In this document: positions 11,801 to 20,100 of the stretch, piece after piece
Layout: every line of letters begins with the position of its first letter
Numbering within the stretch: position 1 is the stretch's first letter
NCBI GenBank assembly: GCA_039545355.1
Contig: BCJJ01000006.1
Coordinates: 992,001 to 1,056,000 of the forward strand
Length of the DNA: 64,000 nucleotides
Direction of reading: 5' to 3'
Source: Trichosporon coremiiforme
Lineage: Eukaryota > Basidiomycota > Tremellomycetes > Trichosporonales > Trichosporonaceae
The notes under the pieces: model-generated
What the model saw: the letters and a program-made list of their open reading frames with translations, nothing else
The model's database searches: none
Told to the model about the DNA's origin: nothing
Program-made: the position numbers and the translations under genes

Positions 11801-12421
11801 GGTTCCAATGTCGGCTTCGGCAGCCTGAGCAGCAGCCACGGCTTTGGCCGCCTCCTTGGCCGCTTCCTGAGCAGACATGAGCTCTGTGCGCAGAGCAGTC
11901 ACGTCAGAAACAGCTGCGTCCCTCACCTCCTTGGCAGACGTAAGTTCAGCACGCAGCGCATTGACGACGGCAATGTCGACGTCGGTGCCGTTGGGTTTGG
12001 AGACGTCATCCTTCGACGCGGCCGCAGCGGCAGCCGCAGCCGTGGCGGGGGACTTCGCAGAAACGGCGATCGGCTCGTCCGCCTCCACGGGCTTCGCGTC
12101 CTCCCTGACACCGTTCACCTTTGTGTCGATCTTCGGGAGGGCTGCCGTGTCATCGGCTGATTGCTCTGGCTTGATGGTCGGTTCGCCATCGACTTCGGGA
12201 GCGGAAGGCTTGTCACCTCCAATGGGATCCGTGGGTTCCTGGGCGTCGGTGTCGATCACTTTCTCAGCAGGGAATTCGGCCCTGTCGGTGGCGTCGGCTG
12301 GAGCGAGCTCAGCCTCCAGGTCGAGTGACTCCTTGGGCGCTTCAACATGGACGCCGTCAGCGGCGTCTGGGGCGTCGAGGGCCACCGAGGCGTTTGACTT
12401 TGTCTCGAGGTCGTCAGACAT
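5876..12421 (-). CDS. Large disordered coiled-coil protein, unknown function
   Basis: A single uninterrupted exon encodes 2181 residues. I do not recognise the family. Residues 1-150 are acidic and Ala-rich. Residues about 150-320 form an Ala/Glu/Lys-rich coiled coil with heptad-like repeats (ELTSAKEARD and ELLSAKEAKD style units), and a second short coiled coil lies near 470-520. Most of the remainder is Pro/Ser-rich and probably disordered. It includes several proline runs of five to seven residues, at least eight RSPSPV-type repeats around 940-1060 interleaved with an ERPSAPT unit, and GVRLSDDGP-type repeats around 1790-1845 with a further relic near 1965. The extreme C-terminus has a four-fold SAV repeat. 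Such layouts suit a cytoskeletal, polarity or scaffold protein with phosphorylation or SH3-binding motifs, but that is inference. The absence of introns is unusual among its neighbours. The start at 12421 is the first ATG of the open frame. Confidence 0.8.
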   Translation of the reverse strand: MSDDLETKSNASVALDAPDAADGVHVEAPKESLDLEAELAPADATDRAEFPAEKVIDTDAQEPTDPIGGDKPSAPEVDGEPTIKPEQSADDTAALPKIDTKVNGVREDAKPVEADEPIAVSAKSPATAAAAAAAASKDDVSKPNGTDVDIAVVNALRAELTSAKEVRDAAVSDVTALRTELMSAQEAAKEAAKAVAAAQAAEADIGTLRTELLSAKEAKDAAESDVGTLRAELAAAKEAKEAAEARVEALESELQRFKDEHAFTAAAKEAVENQLREQTTKREAAEEKVELLRGQVEAARRTVMQLQKQEQERANRRVSQAPSAIEGSGEDEERKSKRASLYGGVRARPMSTQSAATTAATTAASESDAPSTGSGLRELRLGSGHARSSSIAYNKVVPSKSPLGEKPIPLPRSPMSQPAEGHLDVPAQSPPPTDRKPSVSSQRSDSGGIMSGSPSIASSLVHVSTTSEPDSTLQAELQAQKDEAAALRAQVEVLTIKLMESEEARDASETCLRSLREFMAGGDGSDGGDDMQGLKLPPLPTEDDPDGDPPPPEPEPVVAQPEQKPEQTSRWGFRLWRGGEAAPGAENASPSPSVALAAPVVAPLERTISYTLSLPPAVVASPAPMAAPVHSSPIPSSSRSPLTSPSPPIHAPVPAEELAPLSPEGQAITASPEQQALSPPPPPPRPEAPPAPCAPIQAPAPAPPPPPPRRRAASRAASVASSAADSIINAPELMPTPSVPTAPLPAVAATPTPPPPPPRAPRRRASKPNSPKKSYMTPLPAPTPRHDATPASQKSGAFGFMSNWRTPPPQQQEPEPELDPDQPLNPDGANLDRSLTSFFVRAKRLKKQPPRPLALNNISALNQAKAAEEAAAAAAQEQGDGQDATVLKSKHVSRPSMGSLNTALSIVSSTETAPVVHDFDEVPLSKAATAAFRPMVRTLPRSPIIPARSPSPVQQVAPPRSPSPVVVPRSQSPVPVARSPSPVHVERPSAPTPLAARSPSPVEVERPSAPTSLAARSPSPVMVSPPPVASSLITRSPSPVARPLSPGFRSPSPRPRPPTPVDDAILAAALERVESEPPAAEPEGSRETPPRDVPTSPVANYETVKDREALVSSVPGSAVQSPFDASDTAVLPTQLSFPERPASKSEERKRAAPSEIPATESQAAPEPLPAPSEPEPAPAAAPETSNMTQASEMVAPVDCRSPAAAQSQLPTPNQGPTARAPAPIVVKQLTQSSPASPELLLSPQSPKSSPKAAVYSPTSPSGSIMDRPRPRANRGLSYEDDAAITRVKSPLSPLSPTASSSGFSSPVRGGFSGPVRAEYNSERTPRFLGFDTSIPVDERGTRGAPSPSLSVERSPRLDPTPSSRLNSLETPLRSATYDAPSPTPSSTESVVHRLRPRRGSSLSTASTPVVISRVTPSAVHQNPRMDSVYSASGSARTSSPVTSPDVSTKSLRARNDEDDGLASIGKLLAPGAINQSNSSLSNSSAAGPDGEEYLEDDNGKAPSPPDDPVTRRTPNSAPTRPPRRVSLYSSDAPPPITAGPASALAQDRPIAPVAAIPPSPAQSVTPIMLHSHSRNISAANFVDPAMLAQGTAWAPLSPRRPIDAVPASPLAGALTPALTPASPSTASVIRGLSASNFPSTANNFSRGAYNVGDHLPTPAHLMRPSNVPGNHDTLSVPWGRRAPSLSSINSVSDEGHGLSRIGMNLQALNLSPVPGNSTWNADMNVNTAGLTRRETKKLSRERRASFGQERAWADSPPADFMALAHVYGLNKPPEMQHQPPMQPQQVPPTPPGVSRGVRLSDDGPTPLLSVAATPTRGVRLSDDGPIPPANVTTCGVRLTDNPVPIIQMRPPDNPIPVPPRSALRPASQAISREDSVGSFERLRYSTASTETDEHSNYVLPPRMRALGPPIPASALEQPLPIRTLGPPMALAPQAMELPISPRGQYDQGPASAPAIPRAPSPGAPKGVRLVDPGNGHVPRRGSESSSIKPVVRPRRPSETGAILPRVAPGPGPGFSSPGFGAQGFGFNRPPAVTPLDLSAVPSAPFRRAEDHDLAKASASPTRHTMTLNALLGNSAQQHSPVKSAFSSLTGSRSPPPVPALKQPPTPQLQSIPQHEDKMEVVEDTPKRVEGPAPVRPMRSARRTQQGSISGFSAVSAVSAVSAVSQASNMSGNSSRSRGGYI

Positions 12422-13921
12422 GGTTGCGTCGAACGCGCGGTCGCGCGCTAAGGGTTAAGGGTGGCGCACAGACTCAGCGGGGATGGAGTTGTGAGGAGGG
12501 AGTGGGTCGGACGGCTGGATGTAGGGTCCGCGAAGTTGGCGTCAGGCGACTTGTGGTTTGCGGTGACAGAACGATGGCGCAGGACGCAACGGTGGTGGCG
12601 AAGAGAGAATGAGTGAGGAATCAGAATAGTTCGAATGGAAAAAGTAAGAGGGAGGTATAGGAGTAGACGCCAGCGCGACGAGAGAGCGGTGCGCGGGGCG
12701 GCGGGCAGGTCACAGAAGGCACCGAGGATTAGAAAATGGTGAGGCTTAACGGAAAGGAAGGGACGAGTCCTGGTGGGACGGCGAGGGTGGGATGCGGCGT
12801 GGTTGGGACGGGGTGCGGGCGTGCGGGCGTGCGGGCGTGTGGAGGTCGGTGGAAAGCGAGAGGTACGAGAAGTACGAGAGGCGACACCGGTGCAGACGAA
12901 GTGCGACGAGGCTGCAACAGGTTCAATGCCAGAGGTTCCAGGGCAGGCACGGGTTCAGAGTTGAAGGAGACTTTGTTACAGGTTACGATGAAACTTGCTG
13001 CCGGCCGGCGGGAATCCTCGGATTCGACCGTGATCCCAGTGTTGCGTGCAGGTGTCGTGATAGCGAGCGAAGTGACTGCGCGAGCGACCGCGCGGCGAGG
13101 TGATGGGCGGGCGGCTAGGTGAGTGGGAGATGGAGAGAAGGACAGATGACGAGTAGACGGAGCGGGGGGGTGTGGTGGTAGTGATGCCTGCATGTGTGAT
13201 GCGCGGCGTGCCAGGTGAGACTGGCTAGGATGTCCTAGTCGGTCTGGACGCGCTTCAGCATGGAGCCAAGGTGAGTGAAGGCAACAGGAGCACAATGGCC
13301 AGGATGAGCCAGGACGAGCCAGGACGAGCCAGGGGGCACTATCCACACGGGAGCGCGGGATGACAACATGAAATCGACAACGGCCCTGAACACTGTGCTA
13401 CAAATCGCATCCATTCACCCTCACTTCCCCACTGGCCAACATCTTACCGTACGCGAACAGGCGCTCTCGCCATTGCATTCTATGCATTCACGCATTCACC
13501 TCGTCGGGACCCAGGCCTGTACCGGCACTCATTTCGAACGCCGTCTTGGCCAGGCTCACTGCAATAAACTACCCGCCGCAAAGTTACCACCACAACCAGG
13601 TTCGCCCGGTACGCCGCTACCGTACATGAATCACTCACTGCATACCGCCCTCCCTCTCTAGACTTGATCGACCTCCTGGAACCCCTTCCAGCTACCAGGC
13701 GCGCACACGCGACGCACGCGACGCACGCGACGCACGCGACGCGCTATCCTACACACTGACACCCGCCAAGCTCCTGACTTCCAGACTTGTAATCTTGCCG
13801 GGAGCCGCCCGAAGCAAGCCCTTGCCGTGCCGGTCCTGGTCCTGGCTCGGCACGCTCGGTCTCGAACGTGCATCTCCGCTCTCCACTACTGTCTGCAATC
13901 TGCACTCGCAATGTTCTCCGA
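12422..13921. other. Intergenic promoter and 3' flank with short repeats
   Basis: This 1.5-kb stretch lies upstream of the large coiled-coil gene and downstream of the Y14 gene. It contains a GCGGGCGT tandem repeat near 12811-12840 and a GACGCACGC tandem repeat near 13702-13743. Open frames here are short, mutually overlapping and without recognisable domains, so I read the region as non-coding. Confidence 0.5.
13702..13743. repeat. Tandem repeat, 9-bp unit GACGCACGC
   Basis: About four near-perfect copies of a 9-bp GC-rich unit occur in the 3' flank of the Y14 gene. It is a simple microsatellite-like array with no visible coding role. Confidence 0.75.
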
Positions 13922-14639
13922 TCATCGACGCCCAGGAGACACAGAGCGGTCGCGCCCACCTCCCCTCCTTCCTGAGGCACGGTCGCGTCGCCCTCCACCA
14001 GCACCTGCCGGAGGCTTGGCGAAGGCAAAATCGCTGATGTTAGCTGAGATGTCACCATATGGCATCCGCTCTACAGGATATCGAGACTCACGTGTTGATC
14101 TTCTTCTCAAGGAACTCGGTGCCGTTCGTCGCCTTGATCGCTGCCTCAGCCTCGTCCTTAGTCGCATACTCAATGAGCGCGTAACCCTGATGTGGTCAGT
14201 TAAAGGAGTCAAGAAGCTTCGCCTTACCATGACGTATCCGGTGCGACGGTTCAGCGCCATGGACAAGTTCTTGACGTTTCCGAACTCAGCGAAGTGGTCC
14301 TCCAGGTCCTCCTCCGTGGTCTCCTCATTCAGGTTCGTGACAATGATGATCCATCCCTCGACGGCTGCGGTGTCAGCTACCATCTACTTCGAGGAACCGG
14401 CTACTTACAGCGGTCGGCCCAAGCGTATCCATCCTTTCGGTTGGCTACACATTCAAGGATGGTTGCGAGGAAGTAGTGGTGCAGAGTTTAGTAGGGAAGG
14501 CATGTCAGCTCGAGAGCTCAAGGTGCCGTCATCAGCGATTGTCACTAACCGTCTCGCCGAGCTGAGTGTTAGCTTTTTAACATTGGAAAAGACTCCAGAG
14601 ATGTATTGCCTACTCACTGTCCATGTCAACGTCCGCCAT
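13922..14639 (-). CDS. RBM8A: RNA-binding protein Y14 (RBM8A), exon junction complex
   Basis: Encodes a 137-residue homologue of Y14, which pairs with Mago in the exon junction complex and marks spliced mRNAs. Exons on the minus strand are 14618-14639, 14550-14561, 14409-14444, 14228-14364, 14092-14186 and 13922-14033, and they sum to 138 codons. The single RRM starts at [20 protein letters not shown] and continues through [20 protein letters not shown], matching the conserved Y14 order (VEGW entry, RRTGY, then an RNP1-like GYALIEY). The C-terminus is Gly/Arg-rich and ends SVSPGRR, as in animal Y14. The N-terminal extension is shorter than in animals. The second exon is only 12 nt; without it the first exon and the [13 protein letters not shown] segment do not join in frame. 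Confidence 0.93.
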
Positions 14640-15092
14640 GATGTTTGCTTTGCGCTTTGGATGTCACAGATAAAGTAGTATTGATGTCAAAACAATCGAG
14701 TCTTCTTCAAATGTCGTCTTTCTACTTTGGTTGTGATGGGGGCTGGTGTCCAAATATCAAGACTGCACAGTTCAGAGTCGTTCGTAAACGATTTGGTGTG
14801 CCGGCGATGTTGCTCTGGCGAGATTTTGTTGATGTAACTTGCGATCGAGAGCCTATGATGCGCACGCTCATGATCTCGTAGAGGACTGACGTGAAGCTGC
14901 AGTCATCTTGGCGGCACCACGTGGATTTGGTTCCGGGGATGGGCGTAATGGCATTGCGTCTGGATGGTGTGCTTGGTGGAGGTGCTACAGGTCTTGCCGC
15001 CTCGCAAATCCATCGAGTTCTTTGTCACGATTACTCAACCTACTCACAAAATCTAGACCTAGGACGAAGCGCAACCCCAGCAACTTTGCGTC
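14640..15092. promoter_or_regulatory. Shared divergent promoter of RBM8A and GRX4 genes
   Basis: The 453-bp gap lies between two divergently transcribed start codons, so it must hold both promoters and 5' leaders. No TATA-like element or transcription-factor site could be assigned with confidence. Confidence 0.55.
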
Positions 15093-16096
15093 ATGTCGAC
15101 CTCGAACTTTGTCAACATCTCATCACCGGAGCAGTTCAAGGAGGAGCTCTCCAAGGACCTCAACCGTGTCTCTCTTCTGAATTTCTGGGCGCCCTGGGCC
15201 GAGCCGTGTGCCGCCTTCAACAAGGCGGTCGAGGAGACCGCCGCCAAGTACCCTAGCGTTCTCTTCCTTAACGTGAGCTTCGTGGAGCTTGGTATCGAGC
15301 TGACAGGCAGATTGAGGCGGAGGAGCAGGCCGACATTGCCGAGTCATTCGATATCGAGGCCGTCCCCAGTTTCGTTGTCCTTCGTGTGAGTACCGACAGA
15401 ACTCTCAGGTAGCGACCTGCGCACTAAGGCTTCCGACTCGAGAAACCTCATTACCATTGGTTTCTGGAGTCTAGACGGGACCCACCAAGGGGTGTCTGTT
15501 TGTGAACAGGAATGCTGAGCGCCTGCTGCCTGTTGTCGTGACCCTCAGGACACTGTGCTGACATAGTTCCGCATTGACTGCTTACGAATCTTGCAACGCT
15601 TTACGACTGAACGCTCTGGATACGGCGAATAACACTTCAGGGACACACTCTTCTCGGCCGTCATTCTGGAGCCGACACGGGCGTCCTGAACGCTCTTCTC
15701 TCGCAGAACGCTGCTTCCACCTCCGCCCCCTCCTCCAACGTTTCCGCCGCCGCCTCCACCCCCGCCGAGCCGTCTCGCCCGCGCACCGAGGAGGAGATCA
15801 CTGAGCGCTGCAAGGGGCTGATGAACAAGCACAAGGTCGTGCTGTTCATGAAGGGCAACCCGTCGGCGCCCAAGTGTGGCTTCTCGCGTCAGACGGTCGG
15901 TCTTCTGCGCGAGAAGGGAGTCGAGTTTGCGTGGTTTGACATTCTCAGCGACGAGGAGGTCCGCCAGGGACTGAAGCGGGTCAATGACTGGCCGACGTTC
16001 CCGCAGATCATCCTGAACGGAGAGCTCGTCGGTGGCCTCGACATCCTCAAGGAGATGATCGAGAGCGGAGAGTGGGACGAGGTCTACAACGCCTAA
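15093..16096 (+). CDS. GRX4: Monothiol glutaredoxin Grx3/Grx4 type (Trx-Grx fusion)
   Basis: Encodes 236 residues with a thioredoxin-like domain followed by a monothiol glutaredoxin domain. Exons are 15093-15272, 15311-15385 and 15641-16096. In the Trx-like part the usual WCGPC active site reads WAEPC (residues 35-39), so it is probably not a disulphide reductase. The glutaredoxin domain has the CGFS motif at about residues 164-167, preceded by a KGNP motif, and ends with [18 protein letters not shown] and a GGLDIL motif. CGFS proteins of this type bind a [2Fe-2S] cluster with glutathione and act in cytosolic and nuclear iron signalling and cluster delivery. A Ser/Ala/Pro-rich linker joins the two domains. 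The second intron is 255 nt, far longer than usual here, but the protein reads smoothly across it (VVLR to [12 protein letters not shown]). Confidence 0.94.
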
Positions 16097-17153
16097 GAGC
16101 ATCTAGGTTGAGCTGTAGGGCGTATAATCTTTTGCGTACGGGCGTCATGCATTTGTAGTATCAATGGTCACGGAGAGAGGCAGCCCGATGCGGCAGGCCA
16201 TTATGGATTCCAGCCCCTGACCCGGTTTGGTTGTTGATACCTTGAAGCTCACCCCCATCTCCCGCAGCTGTCCTATGCCGAGTTCATAAGACGGAACTGT
16301 CCCGTGAGCTGGGGCCGTTGTGCATGTCAGCCAAGTCCTGCATCTCTGTGATCCTTTGATGATCACGTTCCTGGAATCCGAGGAAATGATGGCGCAGGCG
16401 ATAAGCCGCCCAGCGTCCCCTGGTCTGATGCAACCACCACCTGCCTCCACTTTTTGGTGTGTTGTTGCGCTGTTATGTCATGGAAGAAGCGAAGAAGCCA
16501 TGGCGGACCGCCATGATGCCCGAGGCAGCGTACAGCTTGCTTGCTTGCTGCGCGACCAACGGGTCACGATTTGATTCGTCCTCTGTCGCCGACTGGAACA
16601 AATGAAGCAGGGGCGTCTGCGAAAACGAGTCAGTGGTCGGACGAGTCCCACACAATGCATGGTGCTGTGTCAGACGAGGGAGCAAGAAACACAACAACTA
16701 TGCCGTAGTGGTGCGGGAGCGCGTAGCGCCCAGCCAGCAGCCAGCTAACCGCATGCTTTGCCAGGACGACTCTGTCGTGACGAGCGCATCACTAGGCTGT
16801 GGCGAGTGACGCACCCAGGTGCAGCCCGCTCATCTCTAGGTCGGCGTTTCAGGGCGCCGGCGCATGTGGCACCCAGTCTAACTCACGCTGGACCACCATC
16901 TGTCATCGTCGAACCCCGTCCGACCTCGACCTGCACCCATCACCACCCGTTCTCATCCACCCACTGCCCTCTACAGTCCGCCTGTCACAGTGGTCAGCGC
17001 TCCCCTCCCGATCCTCCAACTCCGACCTACCTTCCGTCCTTTTTGAACCCCCCGGCTTGGGGATGCATCGGTCCTAGTCTCCCCTCGATCCTTCCAACCT
17101 TTCACCCTCATCTCCTCCCCTCCCCCTCCTCCTCTTCGACCACCTACCCGTCC
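16097..17153. other. Intergenic region upstream of NOT1
   Basis: About 1.06 kb holds the 3' flank of the glutaredoxin gene and the promoter and leader of NOT1. The last 250 bases before the NOT1 start are C/T-rich, as in many fungal leaders. The open frame reaching into NOT1 from 16758 continues the same phase, but the part upstream of 17154 has no conserved character. Confidence 0.5.
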
Positions 17154-20100
17154 ATGTCTCACCCTCCTCCCGGCTTGGGAGGCGGGGTCGCCAGGACTGG
17201 CCCTCCTCCCGGCTTTGGCTCCAACAATGCCGCAGCGGCTGCTGGTGGTGCCTCCGGGGCTGGCGCTGGAGCTGGTGGGGCCAACGGCACAGCTGCCATT
17301 GTCCGCGCCCAGATCGTCTTCCTTCTTACTACGTTCACCGAGGACTCGTTCGACAAGGCCGCAGCAGAGATCAGGACTGTGAGTGTTGTGTTTCTGGTGT
17401 CGGAAGGCGCGTATGATTTGTTGCTGACCCCCGCTTAGCTCGCGTCATCGAACGGCCCGGAGATGTACCGTCACTTCGTTCGCAGGACCGCTGTTGTCGC
17501 CTCGCCTGTGATTCAAGCGCTGGTTCAGCACCAGCAGCAGTACAAGGATGACCCGGCTGCCCCTCCCCCTCAGATTCCCACTTCTGGCCCGGCGGCACTT
17601 GCTTGGCGCCTCCTCGCGACTGAGGCCGTCCGTGCCGCTCGCGATGTCGCCCTTGCCCCGCACTTTGTTCTGACCATGCTCTCGCCTTCGCAGGGCACCC
17701 CGCTACCCCTCCCGTCTCTCCGCCTCTTCAATCTGCCCCCTGCGGTGATGTTTTCGCTGTCGGCCCTCACCTTGGCAAACCCGCACGTCTACCCTACGAC
17801 TCACCCTTCGCACGAGCAGATCCTGCAAACCCTGCACCAGACGTTCCAGCCCACCATGGAGCTTCTCCGCGCGGGCGTCCCCTTCTGGTCCACGAACATT
17901 CCGAACCAGACCCAGGACGACTTGACGATGCAGGAGGCGCGCACGCTGATTTTAGCGCTCTACCCGCGTTCAACTTCTTCGACTGGAACTACCTCGCGCC
18001 CGCCCACCCCGACGAACCCCACCCCTCCCCACCCGTCGCCTCTGAACTCGCTGCAGCGCGGCTTCCTTTTGCAGTCTCTCACTATCAAGTTCACGTCGCC
18101 CGCGATTATTCTGCAGACTCTTTCGGCTTTATCTCCCGGTGGTGCTCCGCGTACCCAGGGCTCGATTCCCCTGGAGGACATCCTGTTCGAGCTCGGCGAC
18201 TCGCTCACTCAGGACGAGGGCACTGTAGAGGCCGCAATCGGCCGCTGGTGGGGTCCCTACCTGCTCGAGGAGCCCGTCAACCAGCAGGCTGTTAAGGAGG
18301 AGATCATCCGTACCCTCCACGGCCTGTGCATGGGTCTCCGCGACGGTCGTGCCGTCGACTTCCACGGCGTCTTGAGCGGTATTTGTGCAACTACCGCGTT
18401 AGCTTCGATCCCTTGGGTGGAGGTGGTCAAGGCGTTCGACATGCCCAACTCCCCGCTGGCGCATCCCTCCGCCGTGCCCCTGGCTGCTAGCCTGCTTCTG
18501 GTGCCTCCCCAGACGCCGGTTCCTCCCATCGCCGGCCTTCTTCCCACGACTCTGAACGACTCGACCTGGACCAGCCTATCGTCACTGCTTTACATCCTCC
18601 GCAACCTGTCGCAGCTTCCTCCTGACTCGCTTCCGCTCTACACTCTCCCGACATCCCCTTCGCCCCAGGTGTTCACCAGGATTGTGGAGCCCTACGCGCC
18701 CGACGCTCCTGTCAGCAAGGTCGTTCGCCAGCAGGCGAAGGATGTCCAGTCGGCCGGACTCTGGAACTCTCTCGGCCTCATTCAGGTACTAGTTCAAGCT
18801 TGTGCTCTCGCCGACGCCGAAGATGCGACCGACCGCGACGAGAGGGTCGACATGGGTCGCCGCGCCACCGAGCTTCTGGATCGTGCCGGTGGTCTTGCGC
18901 CGGAGCTTGTTCTTATCGCGCTTGAGAAGCTTCCCAAGCCTCTCCCTGCTCCGATTGCCACCATGCACTCGAAGATCCTTGAGATCTACCTGATCAACCC
19001 TCCCTCGGCTCTGGCTTCGGCTGCCCTCGTCTTCCAGCAGATTTGGGAGCTCAACCCCAAGGGACTGCTCGACACCCTCACCGAGTTCTATTCCGAGGAC
19101 GAGAACAACCTCGGCAAGATCGTCGAGGTCGCCTGGGAGCTGCAGATCCTCGACAAGCTTCTCGCGAGCGACAACTTGCACTTCGCCCTCGATGTTGCCG
19201 CTCTCGCCTCCAGCAAGGAATACTTCAATCTCGAGAACTGGCTTGCCGACAGCGTCGCGGTTAACGGCGAGGACTTCTTACGGGCCATGTTCGACTTCGT
19301 CGAGCACAAAATCCGCCTTGAGATCGACCACCAGCACCAGCCCGAGTCGGTGCCACCTCCCATGTTCACCCTGTCGGACGAGGCCTACTCGATCTTCATC
19401 CGCGTTGTCCGCAACGCCGACAACCTGACCCGTGAGGACGTCGCCCGCTTCAAGAGCCTGCGTACCGACATCCTCATCCTTCACCCGCGTCTCCTGAATT
19501 TGCGTGCGGCCTCGAAGGAAGAGCAGGGCTTCGTCGTCGCAACCTACAACAAGTCGGTCAGCGCCCAGGTTGACGACATGTACCGCCGCATGTACAGCGA
19601 GGAGCATGAGCTCACTCTGGACGACGTCGTCGAGGAGCTCAAGCGCTACCAGAAGTCGAGCGACCCTCGCGACCAGGAGTTGTTCGGCGCCTCGCTTCAC
19701 TCGCTGTTCGACGAGTACAAGTTTATCAAGACCTACCCGCCTCGTGAGCTCACGATGACCGGCATCCTCTTCGGTGCGATCATCGACTACCGCCTAGTCA
19801 AGGACACCCCGGCCTTTGTCGCGACCCGCTACGTTCTGGACGCGTGCAAGACCCCGCCCCACGAGCCTCCTTACCAGTTCGGTGTCAGCGCGTTGAGTGT
19901 GCTCCGCGCCTCGCTTGTGGACTTCCCCGGTCTCTGCCGCTCGCTGCTCGAGATTCCTGCTCTGCACGAGTCGCACCCCAGCTACATCAACGACATTCAC
20001 GCCGCTCTCGCCGAGCGTGAGGAGCTTGACCTGCAGGGTGGCGTTAAGCTCGCGTTCCCTGCCCTCAAGCTTCCTATCCTCATCGAGGAAGGGGAGGACG

